A DNA stretch of 27,634 bases from Minisyncoccota bacterium (GTDB lineage: Bacteria; Patescibacteriota; Minisyncoccia; UBA6257; JAKLIH01). Made by a program: the position numbers and the translations under genes. The notes beneath the pieces are model-generated. The model was given only the letters and a program-made list of their open reading frames with translations, made no database searches and had not been told where the DNA came from. Shown piece after piece: positions 15,780 to 24,714 of this stretch (position 1 is the stretch's first letter; every line of letters begins with the position of its first letter). The stretch is from positions 6,015-33,648 of the forward strand of contig JAQUZI010000001.1 in assembly GCA_028691405.1 (NCBI GenBank), in the 5' to 3' direction.

Positions 15780-16214
15780 ATGCAAGTTCACAATTTAAAA
15801 CCAAAAACAAAAGTCAATAAAGCTCCTCGTGTTGGCCGTGGTGGCAAACGAGGTACTTATAGTGGTAAAGGTATGAAAGGCCAAAAAGCTCATGCCGGTA
15901 GAAAAATACCAGCTCAATTAAAGGAGCAAATATTACGTTTACCTAAATTAAGAGGAGCAACAAATAAAGTCAAAAAGGCTGATATTTTTGAAATTCAATT
16001 AAAGACTTTAATTCAAAAATGCCCAGATAATTTTAAAGTTAATTTGGAGTCACTTCGTAAACTTAAACTAATTCCTAAAAGAGTTACAAAGTTTAAAATT
16101 ATTGGTAAAGTAGATTCAATTAATAAAAAATTGTTTTTGAAAGATTGTAAAATTACAAAATTAGGTGCCAGTTTGATTGAAAAAGCTGGTGGCAAGGTAG
16201 AATTTAGTAAATAA
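15780..16214 (+). CDS. rplO: 50S ribosomal protein L15
   Basis: uL15 is a late-assembling 50S protein. The 144-residue frame begins MQVHNLKPKTKVNKAPRVGR, then the glycine/lysine-rich GGKRGTYSGKGMKGQKAH extension and C-terminal KITKLGASLIEKAGGKVEF. It follows rpsE directly, where most bacteria have rpmD (L30) first. It precedes secY by 46 bases of AT-rich sequence. No TGA. Confidence 0.96.
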   Translation: MQVHNLKPKTKVNKAPRVGRGGKRGTYSGKGMKGQKAHAGRKIPAQLKEQILRLPKLRGATNKVKKADIFEIQLKTLIQKCPDNFKVNLESLRKLKLIPKRVTKFKIIGKVDSINKKLFLKDCKITKLGASLIEKAGGKVEFSK

Positions 16215-16260
16215 ATTCTATCTTTTGTATTTTAAAAATATTTTCAAATAAATATATATT

Positions 16261-17532
16261 ATGATTAAAAATTTAATTAAACTTTTCAAAAATAAAGAAT
16301 TGCGTAAAAGCATGCTAACTATATTTTTCTGATTACTTGTTTTTAGATTAATTGCTGCAATTCCTATACCTAATGTTGATTTAAATCAGATCAAAACCTT
16401 TTTAGAACAAAGTAAAGTTTTTGGTTTATTTGATATATTTACTGGAGGTGCTTTTGGTAATTTATCCATTGGTCTTCTTGGCGTTAGTCCTTACATTTCA
16501 GCTTCCATTATTATGCAATTAGTTGTTATTATTATTCCATCACTTAAAGAAGTTTTTCATGAAAATGGGGAAGAAGGGCGTCGTAAATTTGAAAAATGAA
16601 CTAAGTACTTAACGTTACCTTTAACTGTTTTGCAAGCTGTTGGTATTTTAAATATATTGCGTATGCAAAAGATCATTACCATTAATTCTCCACTTGAATT
16701 ATGACGTAACGTATTGCTTTTAACTGCCGCTGCTTTTGTAATCGTATTTATTGGTGAAATTATTACTCAGAAGAAATTGGGAAATGGTATTTCTTTAATC
16801 ATCTTCTCTGGTATTATTATTAGTTTACCTCAAAGCATATTTGCTACTGTTATGTCAGCTCAGACATTATTTGCTTGAATTGGTGTTGCTTTATTCTTCT
16901 TAATTATGTTAATTATGGTTGTTGCCATTGTTTATTTAACTGAAGGAGAAAGAAGGCTTACAGTCTCATATGCTAAACATGTTCGTGGAAATAAAATGTA
17001 TGGTGGCGTTACAACCTTTTTACCATTAAAAGTTAATCAAGCCGGTGTTATTCCTATTATTTTTGCTTTATCTATTTTAACTTTTCCCGCTTTGATTAGC
17101 CAAATGTTAGCCACTACTAATTTGACGTTTTTAGTTACTGCCTCTAATTTTCTTACGACTTTAATTGAAAACAAAGTATTTTATGCCTCAATCTATTTTA
17201 TCTTAGTATTTCTATTTACCTTCTTCTATACATCTATTACTTTTGAACCAAAAGAAATATCAGATAATTTACAAAAAAATGGTGGGTTTATTCCTGGTTA
17301 TCGCCCAGGTGAAAATACTGTTTCTCATCTAACTAAAGTATCTAAGAAGATAACATTGTTTGGTGCTATATTCCTAGGCCTAGTTGCTGTTTTACCAATG
17401 GTGCTTGAAAAAGTTACGAATGTTACTACTTTTGAAATTGGTGGAACATCGTTGTTACTTATCGTTGCTATTGCCATTGAAATCAAGAATGCAATTGAAG
17501 CTCAGCTAGCGATGAGGGAATATGACTACTAA
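16261..17532 (+). CDS. secY: Preprotein translocase subunit SecY
   Basis: SecY is the channel of the Sec translocon. The frame gives 423 residues with about ten hydrophobic segments when TGA is read as Trp at residues 24, 113, 148 and 206; no TGG is used. Family signatures include RLIAAIPIPNVD, GVSPYISASIIMQL, GNGISLIIFSGI, VNQAGVIPIIFA and the cytoplasmic-loop GGFIPGYRPGENT. It closes the ribosomal cluster and is followed by a long stem-loop. secE and secG are not in this window. Confidence 0.97.
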
Positions 17533-17545
17533 ATTAATTTAAAAT

Positions 17546-17592
17546 AATACACGTCAAAGCTTAATGTTTTGGCGTGTATTAAATTATCTTTT
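17546..17592 (+). terminator. Long stem-loop after secY, probable terminator
   Basis: A 13-bp stem (17546-17558 with 17567-17580 allowing one G-U pair and a small offset; AATACACG pairs with CGTGTATT) lies 13 bases after the secY stop. The following AAATTATCTTTT has no strong T run. It resembles the hairpin after fusA: a long stem with a weak tail. Confidence 0.6.
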
Positions 17593-18756
17593 ATGCAAAA
17601 AAATCAAATACAAAAATACTATTATGGGTTTCAATTCTTCCGAGATTTTTGTTTTTTTGGAGGAGTTTTAATTCCTTTCTTTACTCAATGAGCTGGAATT
17701 TCAATGTTTCAAGTTCAGTTTTTGCAATCTTGATTCATGTTTTGAAATTTTATACTTGAAGTTCCTACGGGTGTTGTCGCTGACTATTTTGGTCGTAAAA
17801 AATCAGTAATGCTTGGTTTAATATTTTTTGGGATTGGTATTTTAATTTATGGAATTATCCCTAGTTTCTATATGTTTCTTTTATGTGAATTCATTTTAGC
17901 TTTAGGTGTTTCTCTTATGTCTGGGGCAGATAAAGCATTATTTTTTGATTCACTTAAAGAAATTGGTGAAGAAAAAGAAAGTAAAAAATTATTTGGTAAA
18001 GCCCATTCTTGAAAATTAATAGCACTTTTAGTTTCCGCTCCAATTGGTAGCCTTATTGGATCAAAAGTCGGGCTAAATATACCAATGCTACTATCTTCTA
18101 TTCCCATATTTATTGCTTTTCTATTTATATCTAGATTTAAAGAGCCAAAGCAGTATGAAAGAGAAGATGAGGGTAAAAGATATTTTCAAATCTTTACCCA
18201 AGGCATTAAATTTGTTAAAAACAATGATTTTATTAGAAGGTTAAGCCTAAACGGCATTTTAATTAATAGTGCTGGCTATTTTATTATTTGACTATATCAG
18301 CCAATGTTAAGTAAATTAGATATTCCTATTATATATTTTGGCTATTTTCACGCGCTTTTAGTTTTAGTTCAAGTCATTGTTTCTAGTAACTTTGGGTTTT
18401 TTGAAAAAAAGTTTGGTTTTAATAATTATTTAAAATTTTCAAGTATTATGGTTTTAGGATTCTTTTTACTTGTTGTTTTAATGCCGAATATATTTACTGC
18501 TATTCTTTTGATTATATTCGCTGGTGGATTTGGCTTAACCCATCTTGAATTTGTTTATGCGCATTTAAATGAAAATATTCCTTCAAATATGCGAGCTACT
18601 ATTCTTTCAACGGTAGGGTTGTTTAGTTCTTTGTTTTTGTTTGTAGTTAATCCCATTGTTGGCTTTTTGGCTGATCGCTCAGTTATTCTTGCTTTTGGTA
18701 TAATCAGTCTTTTACCGATGGTGTCTCTTGCGTTTAAAACCAGGAAACAAAGCTAG
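17593..18756 (+). CDS. Major facilitator superfamily transporter
   Basis: The 387-residue protein has about twelve hydrophobic segments. It contains the MFS motif A after the second segment, GVVADYFGRKKS, and the N-terminal QFFRDFCFFGGVLIPFFTQW typical of a drug/efflux-type branch. Five TGA codons encode all of its Trp residues (33, 47, 51, 140, 233); no TGG. Charged cytoplasmic segments such as RFKEPKQYEREDEGK separate the two halves. It follows secY by 60 bases where rpmJ/infA or adk are usual. The substrate cannot be told from sequence. Confidence 0.9.
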
Positions 18757-18784
18757 TTGCTATTAATTCTATTTTTGTTATAAT
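18757..18784 (+). promoter_or_regulatory. Candidate promoter before the PgeF-like gene
   Basis: TTGCTA (18757-18762), 16 bases, perfect TATAAT (18779-18784), starting one base after the MFS stop codon. The -10 box is strong and the spacing acceptable. Confidence 0.55.
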
Positions 18785-18811
18785 ATATTTATATTATTTA
18801 AAAATTAAATC

Positions 18812-19528
18812 ATGTTTAAACTATTTAAAAAATACACGAATTTAATTGCTTTGTTTTCCGAAAAGAAAGATGGTCCAATGAAAATTACTGATGATCAGCG
18901 AAATTATGATAACAGAAATGCTTTTTTAAAAAACAACAATATTAATCCGGACAACATATATATCGGAAGATTAAAACACACTAATAATGTTGAGGTTATT
19001 TCTAATCGTGATAAAAAAATGTTTTATGATTGTGATGGTTTAATTACTAATTTAAAAGACGTGTACTTAAGTTTTACTGTTGCTGATTGTACTGCTATTT
19101 ATCTTTTTGATTTTGAGAATAATGCTATTGGGCTTCTTCATGCGGGGTGGAAAGGGTTGCGTGATGATATTATTAAAAATGCTATAACTTTAATGCAAAA
19201 TACATTTAATTCAAAAATAGACAATATCTTAGTTGGCATTTCTCCGCTTTTATGTGAAAAATGTTATGAAGTAAAAGAGGATTTTGTTGAAAATTTTAAA
19301 GACTATCCAAATTCTTTTATCCAAAAAGATGGAAAAATATTTTTTGATTCAAAATATGTTTTACTCAAAAAACTTTTAGAATTAAAAATTAAAGAATCAA
19401 ATATTGAATTTATTGATGAATGCACTTATTGTTTAAAAGATAAATACTTTTCTTATCGTCGTGATCAATATGGTTGTCAGGCAAATGACATTAAAGCCAT
19501 GATGGCTGTTTTTGGTATTAAAAATTAA
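18812..19528 (+). CDS. pgeF: Polyphenol oxidase / laccase-domain family protein (YfiH, PgeF)
   Basis: The 238-residue frame matches the YfiH/YlmD family, members of which act as purine nucleoside phosphorylases or peptidoglycan editing factor (PgeF). Visible blocks are RLKHTNNVEVI (metal-ligand His), TVADCTAIYL, LLHAGWKGLRDDII, GISPLLCEKCYEV and DECTYCLKDKYFSYRRD. The Cys and His metal ligands appear present. The single Trp is TGG in AGWKG. It is followed by the HAD gene after nine bases. Exact activity in this organism is uncertain; a link with murB and ftsI nearby would suit PgeF, but the gene is widespread. Confidence 0.9.
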   Translation: MFKLFKKYTNLIALFSEKKDGPMKITDDQRNYDNRNAFLKNNNINPDNIYIGRLKHTNNVEVISNRDKKMFYDCDGLITNLKDVYLSFTVADCTAIYLFDFENNAIGLLHAGWKGLRDDIIKNAITLMQNTFNSKIDNILVGISPLLCEKCYEVKEDFVENFKDYPNSFIQKDGKIFFDSKYVLLKKLLELKIKESNIEFIDECTYCLKDKYFSYRRDQYGCQANDIKAMMAVFGIKN

Positions 19529-19537
19529 AAAACTATT

Positions 19538-20182
19538 ATGATTGAAGCTGTTATTTTTGATATGGATGGGGTTATATCTGATACCCAAAAAATTCATTCT
19601 GAAGTCGAGTCAGAAATATTTTCTCGATACGATGTTAAAATAACTCCAGAAGAAATTAGTGATAAATATGCTGGGGTTAGGACGAGAGAAGTTTTTACTA
19701 AAATATTAAGTTCAAAGGGAGTTGATTTTGATGTAGAAGAGTTAATGCAGGAAAAAACTAGCAAAGCAATTGCAAAATTTAAAATATCAGTAGACCCAGT
19801 TGATGGCATCTATGATTTATTAGATTTATTAGATAAATTAAATATTAAAAAAGCTGTTGCATCTGCATCTTTTTCTGAACTTATCAATATTATTTTAAAT
19901 CAACTTAATGTTGTTGATAGATTTGATGCTCTTGTTGGAGCAGATATGGTTTCTAATGGCAAACCAGACCCAGAAATATTTTTATTAGCTGCTAAAAAAA
20001 TTAATGTAAATCCTGAAAAATGTTTAGTTATAGAAGATGGTTTAAGTGGAATGATTGGTGCTTCAAAAGCTAATATGAAATGTATCGGCTTAGTTAGAAA
20101 AGTTGATTTTGATAAATATCCAACCAAAAATCAAATTTTATCTTTAAGCGATATAGACGAAGAGTATTTATTAAGACTATAA
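19538..20182 (+). CDS. HAD-superfamily phosphatase, beta-phosphoglucomutase-like
   Basis: The 214-residue frame has HAD motif I FDMDGVISDT (residues 7-16), motif II near VASASFSEL, the motif III lysine in NGKPDPEIFL, and motif IV VIEDGLSGMIGASKA. The second Asp of motif I and the helical cap (residues about 18-80) resemble the beta-phosphoglucomutase/phosphatase group. Substrate specificity is not deducible. It lies nine bases after the PgeF-like gene, probably cotranscribed. No TGA. Confidence 0.92.
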   Translation: MIEAVIFDMDGVISDTQKIHSEVESEIFSRYDVKITPEEISDKYAGVRTREVFTKILSSKGVDFDVEELMQEKTSKAIAKFKISVDPVDGIYDLLDLLDKLNIKKAVASASFSELINIILNQLNVVDRFDALVGADMVSNGKPDPEIFLLAAKKINVNPEKCLVIEDGLSGMIGASKANMKCIGLVRKVDFDKYPTKNQILSLSDIDEEYLLRL

Positions 20183-20189
20183 TTTGTTT

Positions 20190-20218
20190 TTGCTTTTTTT
20201 CTTCTTTTTTGTTATATT
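20190..20218 (+). promoter_or_regulatory. Candidate promoter before adk
   Basis: TTGCTT (20190-20195), 17 bases, TATATT (20213-20218), in a very T-rich gap of 67 bases between the HAD gene and adk. The T-rich run itself is unlike the surrounding A/T mixture and could aid both termination and initiation. Confidence 0.45.
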
Positions 20219-20249
20219 TTACATATATATTAATATTTAAAATTTTGTC

Positions 20250-20921
20250 ATGAAAACAATTTATGCTAGCTTTATTGGTAAAGGTAATTGCGGGAAAGGA
20301 ACGCAAGCTAAAATATTAGCTGATAAATATAATTTAAAAATGATATCCACTGGTAGTTTATTAAGAGAATGGGCATTAAAAGGGGATGACAATTTTTGAG
20401 CTAAGAAAATCAATGAAGATATAGACAAAGGTGTTATTGTTCCAACTGCTCTAGTTTTCTATTTATGATTTTCTAAATTATTAAATTTTGATATACATCA
20501 AGGCGTTGTTTTTGAAGGCAGTCCTAGAATGCCAATTGAAGGTCAAGCTATGGATGAAATATTTAATTGAATGGAGAATAACCATTTTTTTGTTTTTCAT
20601 TTAAATATTCCAGATGAGGAATCATTACATCGATCTTCTGTTCGTCGTTACTGTCCTAAATGTCACCAAACTTATTCTTTAGATATTGATCCTGATATTA
20701 CCCATTGTAAAGATGATAATACCGAGTTAATTATTAGAGATGACGATCGCCCAGAAGTTATTAAAAAAAGAATTGAAGAATTTAATGAGCATGTCGTCCC
20801 AACAATAGAGTTTCTTCGATCCAAAGGGGTTCTATATGACATTAATGGGGTAGGTTCAATAGAAGAAATAGCCGAAAAAATTAATCAAATAGTGGAAGAC
20901 AAAATACATGATAACAATTAA
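20250..20921 (+). CDS. adk: Adenylate kinase with variant P-loop
   Basis: The 223-residue frame fits a long-LID adenylate kinase that interconverts AMP, ATP and ADP. The LID has the zinc pattern CPKC, then C and D (HCKDD), as in Bacillus-type enzymes, followed by IIRDDDRPEVIKKRIEEF with the catalytic Arg residues. The NMP region TGSLLREW and FEGSPRMPIEGQ are diverged from TGDMLR and DGFPR. The P-loop reads GKGNCGKGTQ rather than GAPGAGKGTQ: the Walker A glycine and lysine remain, but Pro becomes Gly and an inner Gly becomes Asn. TGA encodes W50, W73 and W107; one TGG is used. Its 3' end overlaps map by 14 bases. Another nucleotide kinase role is possible. Confidence 0.88.
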
Positions 20922-21669
20922 AAGTAAAAAAGATATTGAAATATTAAAAGTTGGTGGTAAAATTTTAAGAAAAACATTACTTCAAGTCTCTAAATTAATT
21001 AAACCCGGTATAGATGGTTTAACTCTTGATAATTTTGCTTTTAATTTTATTAAAGATAACGACAGTATTCCTGCATTTTTGAATTACAAAGCTGGATTTA
21101 TGTCTACTCCTTTTCCTTCAACATTGTGTCTATCTAAAAACAATGTTGTTGTTCACGGTGTTGCCTCCAAAGATTTAATTTTAAATGACGGGGATATTGT
21201 TAGTATTGATTGTGGACTGTCCTATAAAAATCTTTTTGTTGATAGCGCTATTACTGTATGTGTTGGTAATGTTGATAAAAAAACAAAACAACTAATTAAT
21301 GCAACCAAAGAGTCTTTGAACAAAGCTATCTATATGTGTAAAAAAGGGAAAACAGTTGGAGATATAGGTCATGCGATAGAAACGCATCTAAATAAAAATG
21401 AGTTTCACGCTATTAAAGAATTAGTTGGGCATGGAACTGGTTTTCAATTACATGAAGATCCAGAAATATATAATTATGGTATACCTGGTTCAGGTATTAA
21501 ATTAAAACCAGGCTATGTTATTGCGATTGAACCAATGGCTACTTTTGATCAAACATCAGTTGTTCAAAATGAAAGAGACGAATTTGTCACTGAAAATGAC
21601 CAAGTTGCTGCTCATTTTGAACATAGCATTGCTATTACCGATAAAGAGCCAATTATATTAACAAAATAA
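20908..21669 (+). CDS. map: Methionine aminopeptidase, type I
   Basis: MetAP removes the initiator Met from nascent proteins. The 253-residue frame contains the five metal ligands in order: Asp in SIDCGL, Asp in FVDSAIT, His in GHGTGFQLHEDP, Glu in AIEPMA, and Glu in HFEHSIAI. VVHGV carries the substrate-contact His. The start at 20908 lies inside adk, an overlap of 14 bases in another frame, so the two are translationally close. The adk-map order is ancestral, normally following secY directly. Confidence 0.96.
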   Translation: MITIKSKKDIEILKVGGKILRKTLLQVSKLIKPGIDGLTLDNFAFNFIKDNDSIPAFLNYKAGFMSTPFPSTLCLSKNNVVVHGVASKDLILNDGDIVSIDCGLSYKNLFVDSAITVCVGNVDKKTKQLINATKESLNKAIYMCKKGKTVGDIGHAIETHLNKNEFHAIKELVGHGTGFQLHEDPEIYNYGIPGSGIKLKPGYVIAIEPMATFDQTSVVQNERDEFVTENDQVAAHFEHSIAITDKEPIILTK

Positions 21670-21706
21670 TTTGATTAAACATCAAAGAATTCCTTAAAAC
21701 AAAATT

Positions 21707-22117
21707 ATGAGATTTTTAGGTATAGACTATGGCAATAAAAGAATAGGAATTTCGGTTAGTGATGAATCTAATTCTATAGCTAATCCATATACAACTATTA
21801 TAAACAAAGATTTTAAAACAGTTGTTAGTCAAATAGTTAAAATTATTAAAGATGAAGATATAACAGATATTGTTATTGGTATTCCTCTTAGTTTTGAATT
21901 TTCTAATACCGAGCAAACAGAATTAACTCAAAAATTTATTAATTATTTAAAAACAAAACTTCCTGAAATTAATATTCATGTTGAAAATGAGATATTATCA
22001 ACCAGGGAGGCAGAGAATAAGTTAGATAATATTAATAATAAAAAATCTATTATCGATCAAACAGCTAGTTGTTTGATTCTACAAGGGTATATAGATAAAA
22101 ATCAATATGGAAAATAA
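21707..22117 (+). CDS. ruvX: RuvX/YqgF-family putative Holliday junction resolvase
   Basis: The 136-residue frame has the RNase H-like fold pattern of YqgF: MRFLGIDYGNKRIGISVSD with the first catalytic Asp, IVIGIPLSFE, LSTREAENKL with a Glu region, and SIIDQTASCLILQGYID with the final Asp. Family proteins are linked to 16S rRNA 5'-end maturation as well as recombination. It overlaps murB by 11 bases. Confidence 0.93.
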   Translation: MRFLGIDYGNKRIGISVSDESNSIANPYTTIINKDFKTVVSQIVKIIKDEDITDIVIGIPLSFEFSNTEQTELTQKFINYLKTKLPEINIHVENEILSTREAENKLDNINNKKSIIDQTASCLILQGYIDKNQYGK

Positions 22118-23075
22118 TATTATTTTAAAAAATATTAAATTAAATAAATTTACTACTTGCAGGACCGGAGGTGTTGCAAAATATTTTACTCAAATTGATA
22201 ATGTAGATGATTTGGTTAATGTTTTAAACTTAACCAAGAAAGAAGGCTTAAAAGTTTTTGTTTTAGGTGGCGGTAGCAATATTTTAATTAATGATACTGG
22301 GTTTGATGGTTTAGTCATTAAAGTTTTAAACAAAAGATTAAAAATTCAAAAATTAGATAATGGTTATTTCGAAATTAATGCTGGAGCAGGATGAAATCTA
22401 AATAATTTAATAACCAAATTGCAAGATGAGTCCATTTCATGTATTGAAGATTTGTTTGGCATACCTGGCACTATTGGTGGATCTGTTCGTGGCAATTGCG
22501 GTGTTGGGTATTTTGAAATCAAAGACGTTGTTAATAATGTTTACAACATCGATTGATTGAAATTTAATGAATATAATTTTGAAATAAAAAAATATAATCA
22601 AAACGAATGCGGGTTTGGCTATCGAGAAAGTATTTTTAAAAGAAAGGCCAATGTAATTTGAGAAGTAAATCTAATTGGTAGGCAAATGGATAGCAGTATT
22701 ATTAAAGAAAAAGTAAAAAACACAATGGATAAAAGACTTAAAAGCCAACCGTATGAATTTCCTAATTTCGGGTCTACTTTTAAGAATGTTAAATTAGAAG
22801 AATTTGATCCAAAGATCTGGAACGAAGAAAATTTATTAGTTGTTAATAGTCAAAATGTTAAGCAAGTACCAGCTGGATGGCTTATTGATCAATGCGGATT
22901 AAAAGGTTTTAGCATTAATGGCGCAAAGATATCAGAAAAGCATGCTAATTTTATAATTAATTTTGATAAAGCTAAAAGTTTAGATATTTTTAATTTAATT
23001 TCTTTTGTAAAAGAAAAAGTTTTAGAAAAATTTGGAGTTTATTTAGAACTTGAAGTTCAATTAATTGGATTTTAA
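22107..23075 (+). CDS. murB: UDP-N-acetylenolpyruvoylglucosamine reductase
   Basis: MurB makes UDP-N-acetylmuramate, a committed peptidoglycan precursor. The 322-residue frame shows TTCRTGGVAKYF (FAD domain start), LGGGSNILINDTGFDG, FGIPGTIGGSVRGNCG, CGFGYRESIFK with the conserved Tyr and Arg, PNFGSTFKN with the catalytic Ser, and a C-terminal LELEVQLIG with the catalytic Glu. TGA encodes W96, W150 and W185; two TGG codons are also used. The start overlaps ruvX by 11 bases. Its presence shows a wall-building cell. Confidence 0.96.
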
Positions 23076-23125
23076 TGTTTACAAAAATTTTTTAAAAATA
23101 TTTTTAATTTTTTTCAATTTACCTC

Positions 23126-23154
23126 TTGATTTTTTTTAAAAAATAGTTTACAAT
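23126..23154 (+). promoter_or_regulatory. Promoter of the histone-like gene
   Basis: TTGATT (23126-23131), 17 bases, TACAAT (23149-23154), in the 156-base AT-rich gap after murB. A T6-A6 run lies inside the spacer, and A/T tracts such as AAAAATATTTTT repeat around it. No further gene is seen in the gap. Confidence 0.6.
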
Positions 23155-23231
23155 ATATTTGAAATATATAAAAATATTTTTAAAAATATTTTAAGGTCGA
23201 AAAATTTAAAATAAAATTTTAAAAAAACATC

Positions 23232-23465
23232 ATGGTTACAAAAAAGAAAACCACAAAGAAAGTTGCAACAAAGAAACCAGTAAAGAAACCAGTAAAGAAA
23301 GCAACAAAGAAGGTTGCTAAGAAACCAACAAAGAAACCAGTAAAGAAAGCAACAAAAAAAGTTGTAAAAAAAGCAGTAAAAAAACCAGCAAAAAAGGTTA
23401 AAAAGACTGTTAAAAAAACAACTGCAAAGAGAAAAACCAAGACAACCAAAAAAGCAAAGAAATAG
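23232..23465 (+). CDS. Lysine-rich histone H1-like protein
   Basis: The 77-residue protein is more than 40% Lys and made of repeated KKPVKK, KKATKK and KKVAKK units, with no acidic residue. It resembles the C-terminal tail of histone H1 and the small basic proteins of Chlamydia and many CPR bacteria that bind DNA. It has its own promoter, a 3' region rich in hairpins and an intrinsic terminator, so it is a single-gene unit. A nucleoid role is inferred from composition only. The coding DNA is itself repetitive (AAAGAAACCAGT-like units). Confidence 0.88.
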   Translation: MVTKKKTTKKVATKKPVKKPVKKATKKVAKKPTKKPVKKATKKVVKKAVKKPAKKVKKTVKKTTAKRKTKTTKKAKK

Positions 23466-23479
23466 TTAGTTTAAAAAGA

Positions 23480-23530
23480 AAGTTAGTAGTACTAACGTTC
23501 AAATAAACTACTCAAAAATAGTTTATTAAA
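23480..23530 (+). repeat. Hairpins in the 3' region of the histone-like gene
   Basis: GTTAGTAGTACTAAC forms a short palindrome, and AATAAACTA with TAGTTTATT forms a nine-base-pair stem separated by eight bases. They sit between the stop codon and the terminator and may protect the transcript end. Confidence 0.45.
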
Positions 23531-23540
23531 GAAAGCTTTG

Positions 23541-23570
23541 ACCACCCTCATTTATTTGAGGGTGGTTTTA
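23541..23570 (+). terminator. Intrinsic terminator after the histone-like gene
   Basis: A ten-base-pair GC-rich stem, ACCACCCTCA (23541-23550) with TGAGGGTGGT (23557-23566), has a six-base loop and a following TTTAGTTTGATTTTTT. The mscS promoter begins in the tail. Confidence 0.8.
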
Positions 23571-23572
23571 GT

Positions 23573-23601
23573 TTGATTTTTTAATTGTTTTTGTTTATAC
23601 T
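23573..23601 (+). promoter_or_regulatory. Promoter of mscS
   Basis: TTGATT (23573-23578), 17 bases, TATACT (23596-23601). It lies between the preceding terminator and the mscS start at 23630, so the channel gene is an independent unit. Confidence 0.6.
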
Positions 23602-23629
23602 GTTTATATATAAGAATTAAACAATTATT

Positions 23630-24634
23630 ATGTATAATTTAAACCCAGATATTATAAAATTTATTTTAACATTTGTAGGGTCGTTTTTGATACTATATCT
23701 TGTTAAAACTTTCATAGTCGTAAGATTAAAAAACCTATCAAAAAAAACATCTAATAAATTTGATGATTTATTAATTGATTTAGTCAATAGACTTCATATA
23801 GTTTTTTATATCTCGCTATCTTTATTTATTGCTTTTAGCATTATTAATATCCCTCAACTTGAAAAGATAGTGTCATATATAATTTTAGTTAATGTTTTCT
23901 ATTATGGTATTATATTTTCTCAGGGGATTTTAAAATTCTTTATTGAAAAGAATATTAATGCTGATAATAAACATTCTTTATCTTTAATGCATAAAATACT
24001 TAATTTTGTTATTGTTGTTTTTGCTGTTTTATTACTTTTGCAAAACTTTGGCGTTAATTTAACTTCTGTTATCGCTGGACTTGGGGTTACTGGTATAGCA
24101 ATTGCTTTTGCTCTTCAAAATATATTAGGTGATATTTTTGCTTATTTCACGATTCATTTTGACAAGCCTTTTAAAGAAGGGGATTTCATTAATGTTGGTG
24201 AAGAATATGGGGTGGTTAAGAAAATCGGTATAAAATCAACCAGAATAGAAAATTTATTAGGAGATGAAATTGTTTTTTCTAACAAAGATTTAACCGAGGC
24301 TAGAGTCCATAATTACAAGAAGATGGAGAAAAGAAGAAATACCTTAACTGTTGGTGTAGAATACGACACTGACATATCTAAATTAGAAAAAATAAAAGAA
24401 ATTTTAAATGATATTGTTAAAGATATCCAAGACATTGAAATTGCTAATATTGTTTTTGATGAATTATCAAGCTCTTCCTTAAACTTTACAGTTATTTACT
24501 ATGTTTTAGATGGGGATTACAATAAACATTTAAATATTAAAGATCATATAAATTTTGAGATAATTAAAAAATTTAAGGAAAACAATATTAATTTTGCTTT
24601 TCCTTCACAAACTGTATATGTTCGAAAAGAATAA
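23630..24634 (+). CDS. mscS: MscS-family small-conductance mechanosensitive channel
   Basis: The 334-residue frame has four hydrophobic segments, about residues 5-30, 55-75, 80-105 and 125-175. The last is the pore-lining helix with the Gly/Ala-rich GLGVTGIAIAFALQNILGD, then the beta domain FDKPFKEGDFINVGEEYGVV and TRIENLLGDEIVFSNKDL. This is the core of the MscS family, which releases solutes upon osmotic downshock. It lacks an obvious extra domain. It is bounded by its own promoter and an intrinsic terminator. No TGA. Confidence 0.94.
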   Translation: MYNLNPDIIKFILTFVGSFLILYLVKTFIVVRLKNLSKKTSNKFDDLLIDLVNRLHIVFYISLSLFIAFSIINIPQLEKIVSYIILVNVFYYGIIFSQGILKFFIEKNINADNKHSLSLMHKILNFVIVVFAVLLLLQNFGVNLTSVIAGLGVTGIAIAFALQNILGDIFAYFTIHFDKPFKEGDFINVGEEYGVVKKIGIKSTRIENLLGDEIVFSNKDLTEARVHNYKKMEKRRNTLTVGVEYDTDISKLEKIKEILNDIVKDIQDIEIANIVFDELSSSSLNFTVIYYVLDGDYNKHLNIKDHINFEIIKKFKENNINFAFPSQTVYVRKE

Positions 24635-24653
24635 AAAATGCATTTAAAACATT

Positions 24654-24682
24654 AGCACCTGTTTAAAGCAGGTGCTTTTTTT
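24654..24682 (+). terminator. Intrinsic terminator after mscS
   Basis: An eight-base-pair stem, AGCACCTG (24654-24661) with CAGGTGCT (24669-24676), has a seven-base loop and a run of seven T residues (24676-24682). Canonical form. Confidence 0.9.
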
Positions 24683-24697
24683 AAAGTCTGTGGAAAA
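24683..24697 (+). repeat. 15-bp direct repeat, copy 1, with DnaA-box-like nonamer
   Basis: AAAGTCTGTGGAAAA occurs here and exactly again at 24788-24802. On the opposite strand it contains TTTTCCACA, which fits the DnaA-box consensus TTWTNCACA. The copies flank the mraZ promoter and are 105 bp apart, about ten helical turns. Confidence 0.6.
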
Positions 24698-24714
24698 GTA
24701 CCCCTAAAAGGGTA

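Noticed and set aside
17593..18756. Recent horizontal transfer of the MFS gene
   Set aside because: It uses only TGA for Trp and the same A/T-rich codons as its neighbours, so it is fully adapted to this genome; an old transfer cannot be excluded.
23250..23400. CRISPR-like or satellite repeat
   Set aside because: The repetition follows codon units of the Lys-rich protein, lacks regular spacers, and no cas genes are present.
23219..23449. Minus-strand open frame rich in Phe, Val and Thr opposite the histone-like gene
   Set aside because: It is the mirror of the lysine codon repeats on the + strand and has no independent promoter or start context.
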